DNA of 64,000 nt, from assembly GCA_002687745.1 (NCBI GenBank), contig NZBE01000011.1, positions 87,352 to 151,351 of the forward strand. The letters are read 5' to 3'. This stretch comes from Acidimicrobiaceae bacterium. GTDB taxonomy: Bacteria > Actinomycetota > Acidimicrobiia > Acidimicrobiales > MedAcidi-G1. The notes beneath the pieces are model-generated. The model was not told the DNA's origin, did not search any database, and saw only the letters and a list, made by a program, of their open reading frames with translations. This document shows, one piece after another, positions 52,378-61,433 of this stretch. The position numbers and the translations under genes are program-made. Numbering within the stretch: the first letter of the stretch is position 1; every line of letters begins with the position of its first letter.

Positions 52378-55077
52378 CTACTCGTAGCCGATTGCGTCGA
52401 GCACGTTCAGGCGAGATGCCCGACGGGCGGGGAAGATCGCCGCCAGCATGCCGAACGCCCCTGAGACCAGCAGGTAGAAGCCCAGCCTCTGCACCGGTAT
52501 CGAGATGATGTCGACGAACGTCTCCGGAATGGCGGCGATTGCCGCCAGGCCGAACAGCACCCCCATGCCAACCCCCAGCAGGCCTCCGAACAGGGCGATG
52601 ATCACGGCCTCCCACCTGACCATGCGGCGCAGTTGGCGCCGGGTCATTCCGATGGCCCGGAGCAGGCCCAGCTCACGGGTTCGCTCGAAGATCGACAGCG
52701 CCAACGTGTTGGTGATTCCCAGCACGGCGATGAACAGCGACAACCCCAGGAACACCGTGATCACCGCCAGCAGCTGGTTCAGCTGGGCCTCGGTCGATGC
52801 CCGGAGCTCTGCCTTGTCCTCGACGGTCAGCTGCGGGTAGGCGTCGGTGATCTCCTCGACAGCCGTCCTTGCCTCGTCCATGTCGGCCGTCGGTGCGTAC
52901 ACGACCGAGACGAAGCTGTCGGGGGCATCGGGAAGGAACCGGTCGAAGGTTGCAGTGTCAAGCACCCAGTTCCCGAGCATTGAGGAGTCGGCGATGATCG
53001 CCGCCACCGTGAACGTGGCCCGTCGCCCACCCGGGAACGTGCCATTGACGGTGGAGCCGATGCCAAGGGCCAGGTCCTCGGCGGGGTCCACGTGTACCAG
53101 GACCGTCCCGTCGGTGCCGACAGCCGCCGACCCGGTGGTTGAGCCCTCTACCACCTGCAGGTCCATGTGGTCGTCGAGTACCGCCAGGTCGGCGCTCACG
53201 ATGTCCCTGTCGATTCCGTCGACCTCGAGTCCGCCGAGGCCGAAGCGGTAGCGGACCGTGGACTCGACCAGATCGGGCCTGTCGGCGCCGAGGAGGTCCA
53301 GGTCGGCTGCGAGCTGTCCGGAGAAGCCTGCAGTGGGGTCAAAGGCGTTGGTGTAGATGAACAGGTCCGACTCGACGCTGTCGTCAAGCGCCTGTACGAA
53401 CGTCGCCTTCATGGAGTCGCTCACCACGGCGGCCAGGCTGACCAGTGCAAGGCCCACCGTCAGGGCCGCAGCTGTGGCGGCCGTGCGCCTGGGGGCCCTG
53501 GCTGCGTTCTCGCGGGCCAGCCGGCCGGGCACCTTGTAGACGCGTTCGATGGGTCGGCCCACCAGGTTGGCCAGAGGGCGCGCCACGGCCGGGCTGAGCA
53601 GGTAGATGCCCATGAATGTCCCAAGTGCCCCGCCGCCGAGGGACAGGAGCAGCGGGCGCGTGTCCAACTCGGCGGTCATGCCGAGCGCCAGCAGCGCCAC
53701 GCCTGCCAGGGCTACGCCGCTGCCTACCCAGATTCGCCTGCGGAGGCCCGTGGGCGTGAGCCTGGCCTGGTCACGCAGGGCGGCGACCGGTGGGATGCTC
53801 CGTACCCGTCGCGATGGCCCCAGCGACGACAACACCGTGGCTCCCACCCCGACAACGGCTGCCACGATGATCGTGCGCGGCCTGATCGGGATGGCCCCCG
53901 GGAGGTTTCCGAAGTCGATGGTCACGAGCACCCATCGGAGGAATGCAGCCAGGAGGTAGCCGCCGATGAGGCCCAGGACGGTTGCGACGGCGCCGATTAC
54001 CACTGCCTCGAGCCGGACCGACCTGCTGACCTGGCGACCGGTCGCCCCCAGTGACCTGAGCAGGGCCAACTCGCGCACCCTCTGGCCCAGGACGATTGAG
54101 AACGTGTTGTTGATGATGAAGGCGCTGACGACGACGGCGATGATGGCGAAGGCCAACAGGACGTTCGACAGCACCGTGACGATCTGGTCGAAGTCGGCCC
54201 TGTCCTCTTCGGTGGTGGTGGCGGCCGTGACCACCTCTATCTGGGCTTCGGCGAAGGGTGCCAGCATCGCCAGCTGTTCGGCGGGGAGCGCCTGTAGTTC
54301 AGAGCGGAGTACGTCCATGGCGGCGTCGAGCCGTTGCTGGATGTCGGCCATCACCTCGGCCTCGTCGGCGTCGCTCGTAAGCGATACGGCGATCGTGTCG
54401 TAGAGGCCCTCCCGCCCGAGGAACTCCTGGGCTGTGGCCTCGTCGAAGGCACTGATGATTGCGCCCGGGGACTTGTTCTCGTCGGGCGACCCGAAGTACA
54501 CGAGGCCGACGAGGTTGAACTCCCGATTGCCGCCCGTGGCACTGACGACGTATCTCTCCCCAACCTCGAATCCGAAGAGGGAGGCTGTTCGGGTGTCGAG
54601 GACGAACTCACCGACGGTGTCCGGGTCGGAAAGGGAGCCTGTCCGGGTCGGAGCGCGGCCCTCTGCGATGTAGAGCTGGCTGAGCGTCTCATCGCCGGAG
54701 AAGTTCATCCCGAACTTGGGTCCGTTGGATGAGACGGCTGCGGGCTCACCCTCGTCGTCGATGTAGATGGGAACGACGTTGAAGGCCCTGATGCGTGGCT
54801 CGACGGCTGCGACACCGGGTATGTCGGTGGTTATGGATCGGGTCAGGTCGGCTGGGACAGGGAGGCGGTTGACCCGTTCACCTTCTCCTACTGATGTCCT
54901 GATCTCGAGGTCAAGGTCGCCGGTGATCTCGACAGCCAGCTCGTCGAAGGTGTCCCGGATGCGGTCCGTGAGGAAGAACGCCGTCGACAGGAACGCCACG
55001 CCGAGCACCACCGCCAGCGTTGTCAGTGCGTACCGGAGCTTCTGCCGGCTGATGTTGCGCAGGGTCAGGCGGAACAC
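52378..55077 (-). CDS. FtsX-family ABC transporter permease (MacB/LolC-like, two FtsX domains)
   Basis: The 899 residues show an N-terminal helix (about 16-38), a large extracytoplasmic MacB-type domain, three helices with FtsX signature near RVRELALLRSLGATGRQVSR (residue 332), a cytosolic and membrane link, a second ectodomain, and a final FtsX unit with ERTRELGLLRAIGMTRRQLRRMVRW near residue 800. This is the duplicated-permease type typical of actinobacteria. It probably moves lipids or lipoproteins, or transmits force to the periplasmic side; the cargo is unknown. The ATPase gene is four bases upstream. Confidence 0.9.
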   Translation of the reverse strand: MFRLTLRNISRQKLRYALTTLAVVLGVAFLSTAFFLTDRIRDTFDELAVEITGDLDLEIRTSVGEGERVNRLPVPADLTRSITTDIPGVAAVEPRIRAFNVVPIYIDDEGEPAAVSSNGPKFGMNFSGDETLSQLYIAEGRAPTRTGSLSDPDTVGEFVLDTRTASLFGFEVGERYVVSATGGNREFNLVGLVYFGSPDENKSPGAIISAFDEATAQEFLGREGLYDTIAVSLTSDADEAEVMADIQQRLDAAMDVLRSELQALPAEQLAMLAPFAEAQIEVVTAATTTEEDRADFDQIVTVLSNVLLAFAIIAVVVSAFIINNTFSIVLGQRVRELALLRSLGATGRQVSRSVRLEAVVIGAVATVLGLIGGYLLAAFLRWVLVTIDFGNLPGAIPIRPRTIIVAAVVGVGATVLSSLGPSRRVRSIPPVAALRDQARLTPTGLRRRIWVGSGVALAGVALLALGMTAELDTRPLLLSLGGGALGTFMGIYLLSPAVARPLANLVGRPIERVYKVPGRLARENAARAPRRTAATAAALTVGLALVSLAAVVSDSMKATFVQALDDSVESDLFIYTNAFDPTAGFSGQLAADLDLLGADRPDLVESTVRYRFGLGGLEVDGIDRDIVSADLAVLDDHMDLQVVEGSTTGSAAVGTDGTVLVHVDPAEDLALGIGSTVNGTFPGGRRATFTVAAIIADSSMLGNWVLDTATFDRFLPDAPDSFVSVVYAPTADMDEARTAVEEITDAYPQLTVEDKAELRASTEAQLNQLLAVITVFLGLSLFIAVLGITNTLALSIFERTRELGLLRAIGMTRRQLRRMVRWEAVIIALFGGLLGVGMGVLFGLAAIAAIPETFVDIISIPVQRLGFYLLVSGAFGMLAAIFPARRASRLNVLDAIGYE

Positions 55078-55081
55078 CGGG

Positions 55082-55858
55082 TCAGCCGCCGAGGTGCTTT
55101 ACGCGGTCCAGGATGGCATCGGCGCTGGGGTCGACCATCTCGGCGACGATCTGTCCGTCGCCGAGGAACAGGACCCTGTTTGCCGTTGCCGCTGCGTTGG
55201 CGTCGTGGGTCACCATGACCATGGTCTGGTCCAGGTCGTCGACAGCCCGTCGAAGGAAGTCCAGTACCTCGCTGCCTGTCGTGGAGTCAAGGTTCCCCGT
55301 GGGTTCGTCGGCGAACACGATTGACGGTTTGCCGACGAGCGCCCGGCCAATGGCAACCCTCTGCTGCTGGCCACCGGACAACTCATCGGGCCGGTGGCCC
55401 AGGCGGTCACCGATACCGAGAGAGGAGACGAGGTTGTCCATCCAGTCGCGGTCCGGCCTGCGGCCCGCCAGGTCCAGAGGCAGCGTCAGGTTCTCGGCTG
55501 CGGTGAGGGTGGGGATCAGGTTGAAGGACTGGAAGACAAAGCCGACCTGGTCGCGACGCAGGAGGGTGAGCTCCCGGTCGGACAGGTTGCCCAGTTCCGT
55601 GTCGCCGATGAACACGCTGCCCGAGGACAGGTCGTCGAGGCCGGCAACACAGTGCATGAGCGTCGACTTGCCGGATCCCGACGGGCCCATTATCGCAGTG
55701 AAGCACCCTGCCTCGAAGCCGACGCTGACGCCGTCGAGAGCCCGGACCTCGGTGTCTCCTGTCCCGTAGACCTTCGTGCCTTCTTCCATCCTTGCAGCAG
55801 CAGGTGGTGGGCTGGAGGGGTTCGTTCCGGATGCAGATGCCTCGCTCGGGTCGTTCAT
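55082..55858 (-). CDS. ABC transporter ATP-binding protein (MacB/LolD type)
   Basis: The 258 residues show Walker A MGPSGSGKSTLMH near residue 57, Q-loop FVFQSFNLIPTLTAAEN, the signature LSGGQQQRVAIGRAL near residue 158, Walker B IVFADEPTGNLDS near residue 181, and switch His in MVTHDANAAA. A poorly conserved Ser/Pro-rich N-terminal 25 residues precede the core. It pairs with the FtsX permease four bases downstream. ATG 55858 is divergent from the GNAT gene. Confidence 0.94.
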   Translation of the reverse strand: MNDPSEASASGTNPSSPPPAAARMEEGTKVYGTGDTEVRALDGVSVGFEAGCFTAIMGPSGSGKSTLMHCVAGLDDLSSGSVFIGDTELGNLSDRELTLLRRDQVGFVFQSFNLIPTLTAAENLTLPLDLAGRRPDRDWMDNLVSSLGIGDRLGHRPDELSGGQQQRVAIGRALVGKPSIVFADEPTGNLDSTTGSEVLDFLRRAVDDLDQTMVMVTHDANAAATANRVLFLGDGQIVAEMVDPSADAILDRVKHLGG

Positions 55859-55913
55859 GCCGTCAGACTAGGTGTTCGTCCATTGGGAACCATCCGCGGA
55901 ACCGGGAGAACAG

Positions 55914-56414
55914 ATGTTGACTGAGGCGTTGCTGCGACCGGTGGAGCCGGCCGACCTGTCGACCGTGCTGGCCATTAACAACGATGCTGTGCCGGCGGTC
56001 AACCACCTCGATGCCGATGACCTGTCCTGGTTCTCAGGAGTCGCACACACCTTCCTGGTGGCATGTCATTCAGACACCGGCGACCCCGCCGGGTTCCTGA
56101 TCGGCCTGGAGGGTCCGGGGCTCGGGTACCGGAGCGACAACTACAGGTGGTTCTGCGAGCGCTACGAGCGTTTCGTCTATGTGGATCGCGTCGTGGTGGC
56201 ACCCGATGCGTGGGGTGCGGGAATAGGCAGGGCCCTGTACACCGGGTTCGTGTCGGCGGCGGACAACTATCCGGTTCTGTGCGCCGAGGTGAACCTCCTG
56301 CCCCGAAACGACCGCTCGCTGGCCTTCCATGAGGCATTCGGCTTTGTGCCGGTGGGCGAACAGGACACCGAGGGTGGATCAAGGCGGGTCCAGATGCTGG
56401 CCCTGGATCTGTGA
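55914..56414 (+). CDS. GNAT family N-acetyltransferase (COG3818-like)
   Basis: The 166 residues start at ATG 55914, with GGGAGA four bases short of a standard spacing upstream. LAINNDAVPAVNHLD near residue 20, the YRWFCERYERFVYVDRVVV segment near residue 82, the acetyl-CoA loop GAGIGRALY and CAEVNLLPRNDRSLAFHEAFGF near residue 122 match the COG3818 group of predicted acetyltransferases closely. Substrate unknown. GTG 55872 is an in-frame but less likely start. Confidence 0.88.
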   Translation: MLTEALLRPVEPADLSTVLAINNDAVPAVNHLDADDLSWFSGVAHTFLVACHSDTGDPAGFLIGLEGPGLGYRSDNYRWFCERYERFVYVDRVVVAPDAWGAGIGRALYTGFVSAADNYPVLCAEVNLLPRNDRSLAFHEAFGFVPVGEQDTEGGSRRVQMLALDL

Positions 56415-56452
56415 CCGGTGCCTGGCGCGGAGTGTCCCGGCGCCGAGACGGT

Positions 56453-56707
56453 TCAGTCGTGGACCAGTGTGGTGCCTGCCGGGCGTAGACCCGGTTCGCC
56501 ACACGACCAGCACGGCTCGGACATGCGTCCGTGCCAGGTCACCTCACAGCGCCCACAGGTGAGGGTCACGTGGTGGGCAGGTACCCGATCCGGAACGACG
56601 GTGGTGGTTGCAGAGAGCATCGGCTGCGATGAAGGTCCTGTCGACGGGCCCGGGTGAGTGGTCGGCTGGGGGGTCCCCTGTCCGTTCAGGTGCGGCACCG
56701 GTGCCAT
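56453..56707 (-). CDS. Small zinc-ribbon protein
   Basis: The 84 residues comprise a Pro/Thr/Gly-rich first 30, then a ribbon with two knuckles: CGRC (Cys51, Cys54) and CWSC (Cys66, Cys69). I know no named family. ATG 56707 is chosen because a minus-strand TAGGGT ends seven bases upstream. It occupies most of the 421-base stretch between the GNAT gene and the cyclophilin, where nothing else is evident on the plus strand except the cyclophilin ribosome site. Confidence 0.65.
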   Translation of the reverse strand: MAPVPHLNGQGTPQPTTHPGPSTGPSSQPMLSATTTVVPDRVPAHHVTLTCGRCEVTWHGRMSEPCWSCGEPGLRPAGTTLVHD

Positions 56708-56714
56708 GCGCGGC

Positions 56715-56720
56715 ACCCTA
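56715..56720 (-). promoter_or_regulatory. Putative -10 hexamer TAGGGT for the zinc-ribbon gene
   Basis: On the minus strand the hexamer ends seven bases before ATG 56707, matching the leaderless layout seen repeatedly in the window. Confidence 0.45.
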
Positions 56721-56835
56721 ACCAGACCCCGCGCGTGTGGGGGTGACCCCCGAAACTTCCCGTAGCCTCTCCTTGTCAGGAGTGCCGGTTGCGATTGCCT
56801 GTCGTTTCGGTGCCCCACCAGACTGGAGACCCCAA

Positions 56836-57393
56836 GTGACAGACAACACGCCCGCGGCCGATTCGTCGGGAGAGCGTCGGACATCCTTTGACGGCCCGCC
56901 CCCGATGACCATCGACCCTGACAGGACCTACACGGCCGAGATGGTCACCTCGCTTGGGTCGATGACGATCCACCTGGATCCCAGGAGGGCGCCGAAGACC
57001 GTCAACAACTTCGTGTTTCTGGCAGGCTGCCGGTACTACGACAGCATCGTGTTCCACCGGGTGATCAACGGCTTCATGATCCAGGGCGGTGACCCGGAGG
57101 GGAGTGGAAGGGGTGGACCCGGCTACAGGTTCGAAGACGAGCTGCCGGCGCCGGGACGCTACGAGATCGGATCCCTCGCCATGGCCAACGCCGGACCCGA
57201 CACCAACGGAAGCCAGTTCTTCATCGTCACCGGAGCCAGCGGCGTGGGCCTGCCACCCAGCTACTCGCTCTTCGGACAGGTGGTAGCCGGCCTTGAGGTC
57301 GCCGATGCCATCCAGAACGTGGCAACCGGCCCCGGCGACCGACCGCTGACCGACGTGGTGATCGAGTCGGTGACCGTAACCGTCGGCGACTGA
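56836..57393 (+). CDS. Peptidyl-prolyl cis-trans isomerase, cyclophilin type
   Basis: The 185 residues from GTG 56836 have GGAGA (56825-56829) upstream. Core cyclophilin residues are visible: IVFHRVINGFMIQGGD near residue 71 (catalytic Arg), GRGGPGYRFEDE, MANAGPDTNGSQFFIVTG near residue 116, and SLFGQVVAGLEVADAI near residue 142. About 35 polar residues precede the fold and there is no signal peptide, so it is cytosolic. The cyclosporin-binding Trp is absent, as is common in bacterial forms. Confidence 0.92.
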   Translation: MTDNTPAADSSGERRTSFDGPPPMTIDPDRTYTAEMVTSLGSMTIHLDPRRAPKTVNNFVFLAGCRYYDSIVFHRVINGFMIQGGDPEGSGRGGPGYRFEDELPAPGRYEIGSLAMANAGPDTNGSQFFIVTGASGVGLPPSYSLFGQVVAGLEVADAIQNVATGPGDRPLTDVVIESVTVTVGD

Positions 57394-57433
57394 CCACAGG
57401 ATCGAACCAGCAGATCAGACAGAGGGAGCAACA

Positions 57434-58291
57434 GTGGCAATCGAGCGAGTTGGAGTTGTCGGTGGTGGACAGATGGGCGGCGGCGTAGCCGAGGTCACGG
57501 CCAGGTCGGGCCTGGCGACAGTGGTACGCGAGGTCAGCCCCGAGGCTGCGGAGAGGAGTCGATCGGGGATAGAGCGGTCGCTCGGAAGGGCTCTCGACCG
57601 TGGCAAGATCGACGAGGCGGCCCATCAGGCGATCCTCGACAACCTCACGTTCACCACGGAACTGGCAGACCTGTCCGACTGCGACCTTGTCGTGGAGGCG
57701 GTCGTCGAGTCGTTCGACCTGAAGGCTGCGATCTTCTCTGAACTGGACTCCGTCGTCACCTCGTCCGATGCGATTCTGGCCACGAACACGTCGTCGATAC
57801 CCATCATCGACATTGCAATGGCCACCGGTCGGCCTGATCACGTCGTGGGCCTCCACTTCTTCAACCCGGCGCCGGTCATGGCGCTGGTCGAGGTGATCCC
57901 GTCGGTGAGGACCGCCCCCGAGGTGACCGGGCAGGTCACAGCCTTCGCGACCGACGTGCTCGGCAAGACCGTCGTGGCAGCAAAGGACCGGGCCGGCTTT
58001 GTGGTGAACATGCTGCTCGTGCCGTACCTGCTCGGCGCCATGCGGATGTTCGAGGACGGTCATGCCACCGCCGAGGACATCGACACCGGCATGACCCTGG
58101 GTGCGGGCCACCCGATGGGCCCTCTGACCCTCAGCGACCTGATCGGCCTCGACACGATGCTCCTCGTGGGCGAGACCCTCCAGGCCGAGTACGGCGACCC
58201 GGCCTATGCCCCTCCGGCGCTGCTGCGGCGAATGGTCGCCGCCGGCCATCTGGGCCGCAAGACCGGTAAGGGCTTCTACGACTACTCCTGA
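57434..58291 (+). CDS. 3-hydroxyacyl-CoA (3-hydroxybutyryl-CoA) dehydrogenase
   Basis: NAD(P)-dependent oxidation or reduction of 3-hydroxybutyryl-CoA. The 285 residues show Rossmann motif VGVVGGGQMGGGVAEV, LVVEAVVESFDLK near residue 85, NTSSIPI near residue 116, catalytic His in VGLHFFNPAPVM near residue 138, and GAGHPMGPLTLSDLIGLD near residue 221. AGGGAG lies five to ten bases before the GTG. Together with isobutyryl-CoA mutase and acyl-CoA dehydrogenase in the window it suggests short-chain acyl-CoA metabolism. Its 3' end overlaps the convergent MFS gene by ten bases. Confidence 0.93.
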   Translation: MAIERVGVVGGGQMGGGVAEVTARSGLATVVREVSPEAAERSRSGIERSLGRALDRGKIDEAAHQAILDNLTFTTELADLSDCDLVVEAVVESFDLKAAIFSELDSVVTSSDAILATNTSSIPIIDIAMATGRPDHVVGLHFFNPAPVMALVEVIPSVRTAPEVTGQVTAFATDVLGKTVVAAKDRAGFVVNMLLVPYLLGAMRMFEDGHATAEDIDTGMTLGAGHPMGPLTLSDLIGLDTMLLVGETLQAEYGDPAYAPPALLRRMVAAGHLGRKTGKGFYDYS

Positions 58292-59691
58292 TGCAGCGTG
58301 CCGCCCATCCGTGAGGCCAGGCTGGCTGCCACGATTGCGAGGGCAGCGGCCAGCAGGTGGAGCATGAGGAACCTGGTTCCGCTCACCGAGTCGCCCATCA
58401 GCGAGGTCAGCACGGTGATGCCGACGGCTGCACCAATTTGTTGGAGCATGTTCAGCGACCCACCGGCGATGCCGAGGTCGTCGTCGCCCGCCGCGAGCGT
58501 CACCGAGTTGGCGACGGCCGGCCGGATATAGCCGCTTCCGGCGCCGGCCACCGCTGCGCCCAGGATGAACACGGGAAGCCATCGCTGCTGAGCCCCGATC
58601 CCAGCGAGGACCATCGCCGCGGCAAAGGTCAACATCCCGGTGATCACGACTCGACGGGCTCCGTGGCGGGGATCGTGAATTCCCCCGATCCTGGCCGAGA
58701 AGGCGAACATCAGGGGCCTCGGAAGCATCAGAAGTCCGATGACCGTTGGGCGAGAGCCCCAGCGCCTCTCGAGCAGGAACGGTGCCATGACCATGGCCCC
58801 CATGTAGCCCGACTGCAGGACCGCCTGGGCGGCCATCGGAAGGATGAACGCCCGTCGCCGCAACAGCCGCGGTGCGATCAACGGGTTGGCGACGCGTCGC
58901 TCGACACCGACGAAGGCAATGAGGGCGATGGGTGAGACGGCGAGACAGATGAGGACGAGGGGGCTGTCCCAGCCCGAGTTGAGACCCCTGCTGACGGCGG
59001 TGAGCAGGCTGGCGGTGCCGGTACCGAGGAGGACCGAGCCCGGTATGTCAAAGCGGGTGTCCGGGCGGGCCCGGGTCTCCGGCAGGATCTGGACTCCCGC
59101 AACTAGGGCGATCACGACCGTTGTGCCCTGCACCACGAACAGGGCCCTCCAACCGACCCATTCGATGAGCGGTCCTCCTGAGACCACACCGACTGCGGGC
59201 GAGAGCGCCACGACGGCCGCCCAGATTCCGAGAGCACGCGGTCGGTCCCGCTTCGGGTAGATGGAGAGGATCATGGCCATCGCCGATGGTCCCGAGACGG
59301 CGATCGCTGTCTGCGCGAGGGTCCGGAGCACGATGAGCGACGTCACATCCCATGCCAGGGCGGTTGCGTAGGACAGCAGGCACCCGGCCATGAAACCTGA
59401 GAGGTAGATGCGTCGGTGGCCGTGGAGGTCACCCATCTTTCCGGCGATCGGGGTCGCCAACGCAAAGGCCAACAGCGGTGCGGCGATTACCCACGTAATC
59501 GTGTTATCGCTGGTACCGAGGCCCTCTGCGATCGTCGGTAGCGAGGCCGAGAGCACGGTGACCGGGTAGCTACCGGCCGCAGCACCGAACAGGGCCACCG
59601 TCAGGACGAGCCTCGGGTAGTCGGGTCTCCGCCTGAGCGCTTCCCGTCGTGCCCCGGGGCCGGTGTCAGGCCTGTCGGTGTCATCGGTCAT
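58282..59691 (-). CDS. MFS transporter, DHA2 (EmrB/QacA-like) family
   Basis: The 469 residues have about 13-14 hydrophobic segments. ATPIAGKMGDLHGHRRIYLSG near residue 79 is the MFS loop 2-3 motif A. ALSPAVGVVSGGPLIEWVGWRALF near residue 160 is the antiporter motif C followed by the W-RW/F region that marks DHA2 drug:proton antiporters. The substrate cannot be predicted. ATG 59691 follows a TAGGTT hexamer by nine bases; the gene is divergent from the AcoX-like gene. Confidence 0.9.
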   Translation of the reverse strand: MTDDTDRPDTGPGARREALRRRPDYPRLVLTVALFGAAAGSYPVTVLSASLPTIAEGLGTSDNTITWVIAAPLLAFALATPIAGKMGDLHGHRRIYLSGFMAGCLLSYATALAWDVTSLIVLRTLAQTAIAVSGPSAMAMILSIYPKRDRPRALGIWAAVVALSPAVGVVSGGPLIEWVGWRALFVVQGTTVVIALVAGVQILPETRARPDTRFDIPGSVLLGTGTASLLTAVSRGLNSGWDSPLVLICLAVSPIALIAFVGVERRVANPLIAPRLLRRRAFILPMAAQAVLQSGYMGAMVMAPFLLERRWGSRPTVIGLLMLPRPLMFAFSARIGGIHDPRHGARRVVITGMLTFAAAMVLAGIGAQQRWLPVFILGAAVAGAGSGYIRPAVANSVTLAAGDDDLGIAGGSLNMLQQIGAAVGITVLTSLMGDSVSGTRFLMLHLLAAALAIVAASLASRMGGTLHQE

Positions 59692-59700
59692 CTGACGGTG

Positions 59701-59706
59701 AACCTA
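59701..59706 (-). promoter_or_regulatory. Putative -10 hexamer TAGGTT for the MFS gene
   Basis: On the minus strand TAGGTT ends nine bases before ATG 59691 and no ribosome site is present. Confidence 0.38.
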
Positions 59707-59742
59707 TTGCGGGCCCGCTACGAGCCCAGCAGTGGCTGCCGG

Positions 59743-59748
59743 TACGGT
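59743..59748 (+). promoter_or_regulatory. Putative -10 hexamer TACGGT for the AcoX-like gene
   Basis: TACGGT ends eight bases before the GTG at 59757. This supports that start over the longer frame opening at 59649, which would cross the divergent promoter region. Confidence 0.4.
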
Positions 59749-59756
59749 CGTTGGCC

Positions 59757-60767
59757 GTGTCGTCTGGATGTGCGCCCATTGGAATTGTCGTGAACCCCCG
59801 TGCAGGTACCGATGTGCGCCGGGCCGTGTCGGCGGCAGCCAACGTGACCGTCGAGGCCAAGGCCAACGTCGTCCGCAGGGTCGTATTGGGTGCGGTGGAG
59901 GCAGGAGCTGGCTGTTTCCTGGTGCAGGAGGACCCACACGGAATTGTGCGGCGGGCCACGGAGACGATCCGGGGTATCACCCTCGACTGGGTGGATGGGC
60001 CGAGGGTCTTCACCGAGGAGGACACCGTCTCGGCTGTCTCCGCCATGAGGGACAGCGGTGCCGCCGTGGTAGTCGTGCTGGGTGGTGACGGAACCAACAG
60101 GGCGGCTGCGAGGGCCTGGCGGGACATCCCCGTGATCCCAGTGTCCACGGGAACCAACAACGCCTTTCCCGTGTTCGTCGAGGCGACGGTCGCCGGTTCG
60201 GCCGCAGGACACCTGGCCAGCGGTGTGTGCGACGTCGACGAGGTCTCGACACCCGCAAAGGTGGTGCGCCTCACGGTCGATGGTCCGGGTGCAGAACCGC
60301 CGCTCAACGACATGGCCCTGATCGACGCTCTCGCCGTCGATGACCCGTACGTGGGTTCGTTCGAGTTGTTCGACCCGGCGACCCTGGTGCTGGCGGTTCT
60401 CACCAGGGCGGACCCGATGTCGATCGGCTTCGCCGGCGTCGGTGGCCGGGTGTGCCCGGTGTCTCCATCGGATGATGCTGGGTTGCTGATCGGGTTCGGT
60501 TCGGTCCGGGACTGTCCGACTGTCGTGCGGGCGCCGACCGCTCCCGGCTACTTCGACAATCTCGGCCTTGCTGAGGTCCGCCGACTGGATCTGGGTGAGG
60601 AGGTCCGTGTTGACGGGCCCGTCCTGTTGGCTTTCGATGGCGAACGCAAGCGCCGTCTGGGGGATGGGGCCTACGCGGTCCTGACGGTGCGGCGGGACGG
60701 CCCACGGGTCGTAGACGTTGGCGCCGTGATGGAGGCTGCCGTGTCGGTAGGCGCCTACATCAGGTGA
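59757..60767 (+). CDS. ATP-NAD kinase / AcoX-like family protein
   Basis: The 336 residues from GTG 59757 carry the family opening IGIVVNPRAGTDVRRAV, KANVVRRVVLGAVEAG near residue 37, the NAD-kinase-like nucleotide motif VVVVLGGDGTNRAAARAW near residue 103, and IPVIPVSTGTNNAFP near residue 123 (GGDGT and the downstream N-N). Such proteins occur near acetoin-catabolism genes as AcoX, but none are here; the reaction is unproven. It could be a true NAD or small-molecule kinase. Confidence 0.82.
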   Translation: MSSGCAPIGIVVNPRAGTDVRRAVSAAANVTVEAKANVVRRVVLGAVEAGAGCFLVQEDPHGIVRRATETIRGITLDWVDGPRVFTEEDTVSAVSAMRDSGAAVVVVLGGDGTNRAAARAWRDIPVIPVSTGTNNAFPVFVEATVAGSAAGHLASGVCDVDEVSTPAKVVRLTVDGPGAEPPLNDMALIDALAVDDPYVGSFELFDPATLVLAVLTRADPMSIGFAGVGGRVCPVSPSDDAGLLIGFGSVRDCPTVVRAPTAPGYFDNLGLAEVRRLDLGEEVRVDGPVLLAFDGERKRRLGDGAYAVLTVRRDGPRVVDVGAVMEAAVSVGAYIR

Positions 60768-60832
60768 TCGGTCAGGTCGCAGGGACCGCCGCCGGGTCGC
60801 TGGGTGTCCCCGATCCGTCGGGTTCGCGGAAC

Positions 60833-60838
60833 TACCGT
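60833..60838 (+). promoter_or_regulatory. Putative -10 hexamer TACCGT for the DUF3499 gene
   Basis: TACCGT ends seven bases before the ATG at 60846, again without a ribosome site. Confidence 0.4.
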
Positions 60839-60845
60839 TTCGTAC

Positions 60846-61388
60846 ATGCGGCACCTGTGTATGCGGTCCGCCTGCACGGGCTCTGCCTCCGTGCTGGTCG
60901 AGATGAACGTAGTCGAACTCAGTTTCACCATCCGTGACCTCGCCGAGGTCGATGGGCCCGGTCGGGTTGTGCTCTGTGCGGTCCACATGGAGCGCATGCG
61001 TGCACCCAGGGGTTGGGCCCTGATCGACGAGCGTTCCGATGCCAGCCTTCTGGTATTCCCGGATCGGCCACCTCCAGAAGAATCCGAGCCTGCTCGTACT
61101 GCTCAACGGGTCCGGTCGGTCGACGCCGCCGTACACCCCCTGGACCTGGCCAGACCCGACAGGCCCGATGTGTCCGAGCCGGCCGAGATGCCGCTGCTGG
61201 CCCGCGCCTTTCTCGGAGTCGACCGTCACCCCTCGATCTCGGAGTCTCCTGCCGGCGACCGGGGTGGTGCCGACGTGGTCGACGCGTTCCCGTCCGATGA
61301 CACAGACTGGGACCAGCGTGACCGCCTCGACGAGTACGACGACGAGCAACTGTCGCTCGGGCCCCACGAGCCCGAACACATCGCCTGA
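60846..61388 (+). CDS. DUF3499 family protein
   Basis: The 180 residues from ATG 60846 begin MRHLCMRSACTGSASVLVEM and continue to VVLCAVHMERMRAPRGW near residue 42, giving the CX4C...CX2H pattern and the APRGW ending of the actinobacterial DUF3499 domain, probably a metal-binding ribbon. The rest is acidic and low in complexity. In mycobacteria the family gene sits beside phosphomannomutase and whiB2; that context is not kept here. Function unknown. Confidence 0.78.
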   Translation: MRHLCMRSACTGSASVLVEMNVVELSFTIRDLAEVDGPGRVVLCAVHMERMRAPRGWALIDERSDASLLVFPDRPPPEESEPARTAQRVRSVDAAVHPLDLARPDRPDVSEPAEMPLLARAFLGVDRHPSISESPAGDRGGADVVDAFPSDDTDWDQRDRLDEYDDEQLSLGPHEPEHIA

Positions 61389-61433
61389 ACCTCCTCTCAG
61401 GCCTGACAGGGCGCCCGGACCGGGGTGCCTGAC

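Noticed and set aside
58282-58291. Ten-base overlap of the 3' ends of the 3-hydroxyacyl-CoA dehydrogenase and MFS genes as a sign of a frameshift
   Set aside because: Both C-termini look natural (KGFYDYS and MGGTLHQE); short convergent overlaps are ordinary.
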